A stretch of DNA of 64,000 bases. It comes from Zoogloea sp. (GTDB lineage Bacteria > Pseudomonadota > Gammaproteobacteria > Burkholderiales > Rhodocyclaceae). Of this stretch, positions 63,713-64,000 are shown piece by piece. The translations under genes and the position numbers were made by a program. Location: the NCBI GenBank assembly GCA_009026175.1, contig WBTZ01000001.1, forward strand, positions 1 through 64,000. Direction: 5' to 3'. Each line of letters starts with the position of its first letter. The first letter of the stretch is position 1. The notes under the pieces were generated by a model. The model searched no databases. It was given only the letters and a program-made list of their open reading frames with translations, and was not told where the DNA came from.

Positions 63713-64000
63713 ATGGATCTTCCCCTGCAGCAGGGTCTCTACGACCCCGCCAACGAACATGACGCCTGTGGTGTCGGCTTCATTGCACATATCAAGGGCA
63801 ACCGTACTCACAATGTGGTTCTTCAGGGCCTCGAGATCCTGAAGAACCTGGATCACCGGGGCGCCGTCGGTGCCGATCCGCTGCAAGGTGACGGTGCGGG
63901 CATCCTGATCCAGATTCCGGACACCCTTTATCGCGAAGAAATGGCCAAGCAGGGCGTCACCCTGCCGCAGGCCGGCGACTACGGCGTGGGCATCGTCTTC
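63713..64000 (+). CDS. gltB: Glutamate synthase large subunit (partial, N-terminus)
   Basis: The first 96 codons of NADPH glutamate synthase; the rest lies beyond the right edge. After a short propeptide the class II amidotransferase Cys is C19 in HDACGVGFIAH, to be exposed by processing. LEILKNLDHRGAVGADP and GDGAGILIQIPD are typical. The ATG has AGGAAAAA upstream. The 267 bases before it hold no other gene I can support; they probably contain its promoter and leader. Confidence 0.95.
   Translation, partial: MDLPLQQGLYDPANEHDACGVGFIAHIKGNRTHNVVLQGLEILKNLDHRGAVGADPLQGDGAGILIQIPDTLYREEMAKQGVTLPQAGDYGVGIVF

Overview
The window is GC-rich chromosomal DNA packed with genes, most of them in operons whose members touch or overlap. 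The gene content points to a betaproteobacterium, probably a member of the Rhodocyclales. The signs are the pilMNOPQ-aroK-aroB-dgt-gltB order, the yicC/gmk-rpoZ-spoT block, a DUF3460 gene, the gshA-gshB next to EIIA(Man)-HPr-EI order, a class I PHA synthase and metX-metW. This placement is inference from gene families and synteny. I see no rRNA, tRNA, CRISPR array, insertion sequence or prophage, and no gene-free gap longer than about 300 bases.

Left part (1-16.8 kb): a MarR-controlled drug-efflux operon that runs off the left edge; alanine dehydrogenase; a corrinoid/metal-binding protein without a signal peptide; an MscS channel; a PIN-domain protein; PHA synthase with a metallo-hydrolase; and a divergent MerR (LiuR-like) regulator. 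A plus-strand run follows: a GNAT/beta-carbonic-anhydrase fusion, a thioesterase, an HCCA-isomerase-like protein, a LOG protein, the glutathione-dependent formaldehyde detoxification pair, two tandem DUF1289 proteins and a second metallo-hydrolase.

Middle (16.9-36.4 kb): rapZ leads into a NusG-domain-II protein and a Gx transporter whose coding DNA carries REP-like repeats. The opposite strand holds an RNase HI-like gene, a DyP peroxidase, metX-metW under what reads as a complete SAM-II riboswitch with terminator, a permease-free PTS (EI, HPr, EIIA), ApbE, glutathione synthesis and a solitary adenine DNA methyltransferase. Next comes the hemW-rdgB-rph-PP2C-kinase operon, divergent from yicC.

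Right part (36.4-64 kb): a three-gene cassette (TPR/GT41 glycosyltransferase, dehydrogenase homologue, CitE/HpcH-like aldolase) with ATGA overlaps sits between yicC and gmk. After it come gmk-rpoZ-spoT, a DUF3460 gene, an exonuclease/GIY-YIG fusion, an RND pump with its adaptor, lptM-lysA, cyaY, a class A PBP, the type IV pilus assembly operon pilMNOPQ, an Ig-like lipoprotein, aroK-aroB-dgt, and the start of gltB at the right edge.

The best candidates for something little described are the SAM-II riboswitch with a proposed anti-terminator, the GNAT-carbonic anhydrase fusion, the GT41 cassette, and the Ig-like lipoprotein placed between pilQ and aroK.
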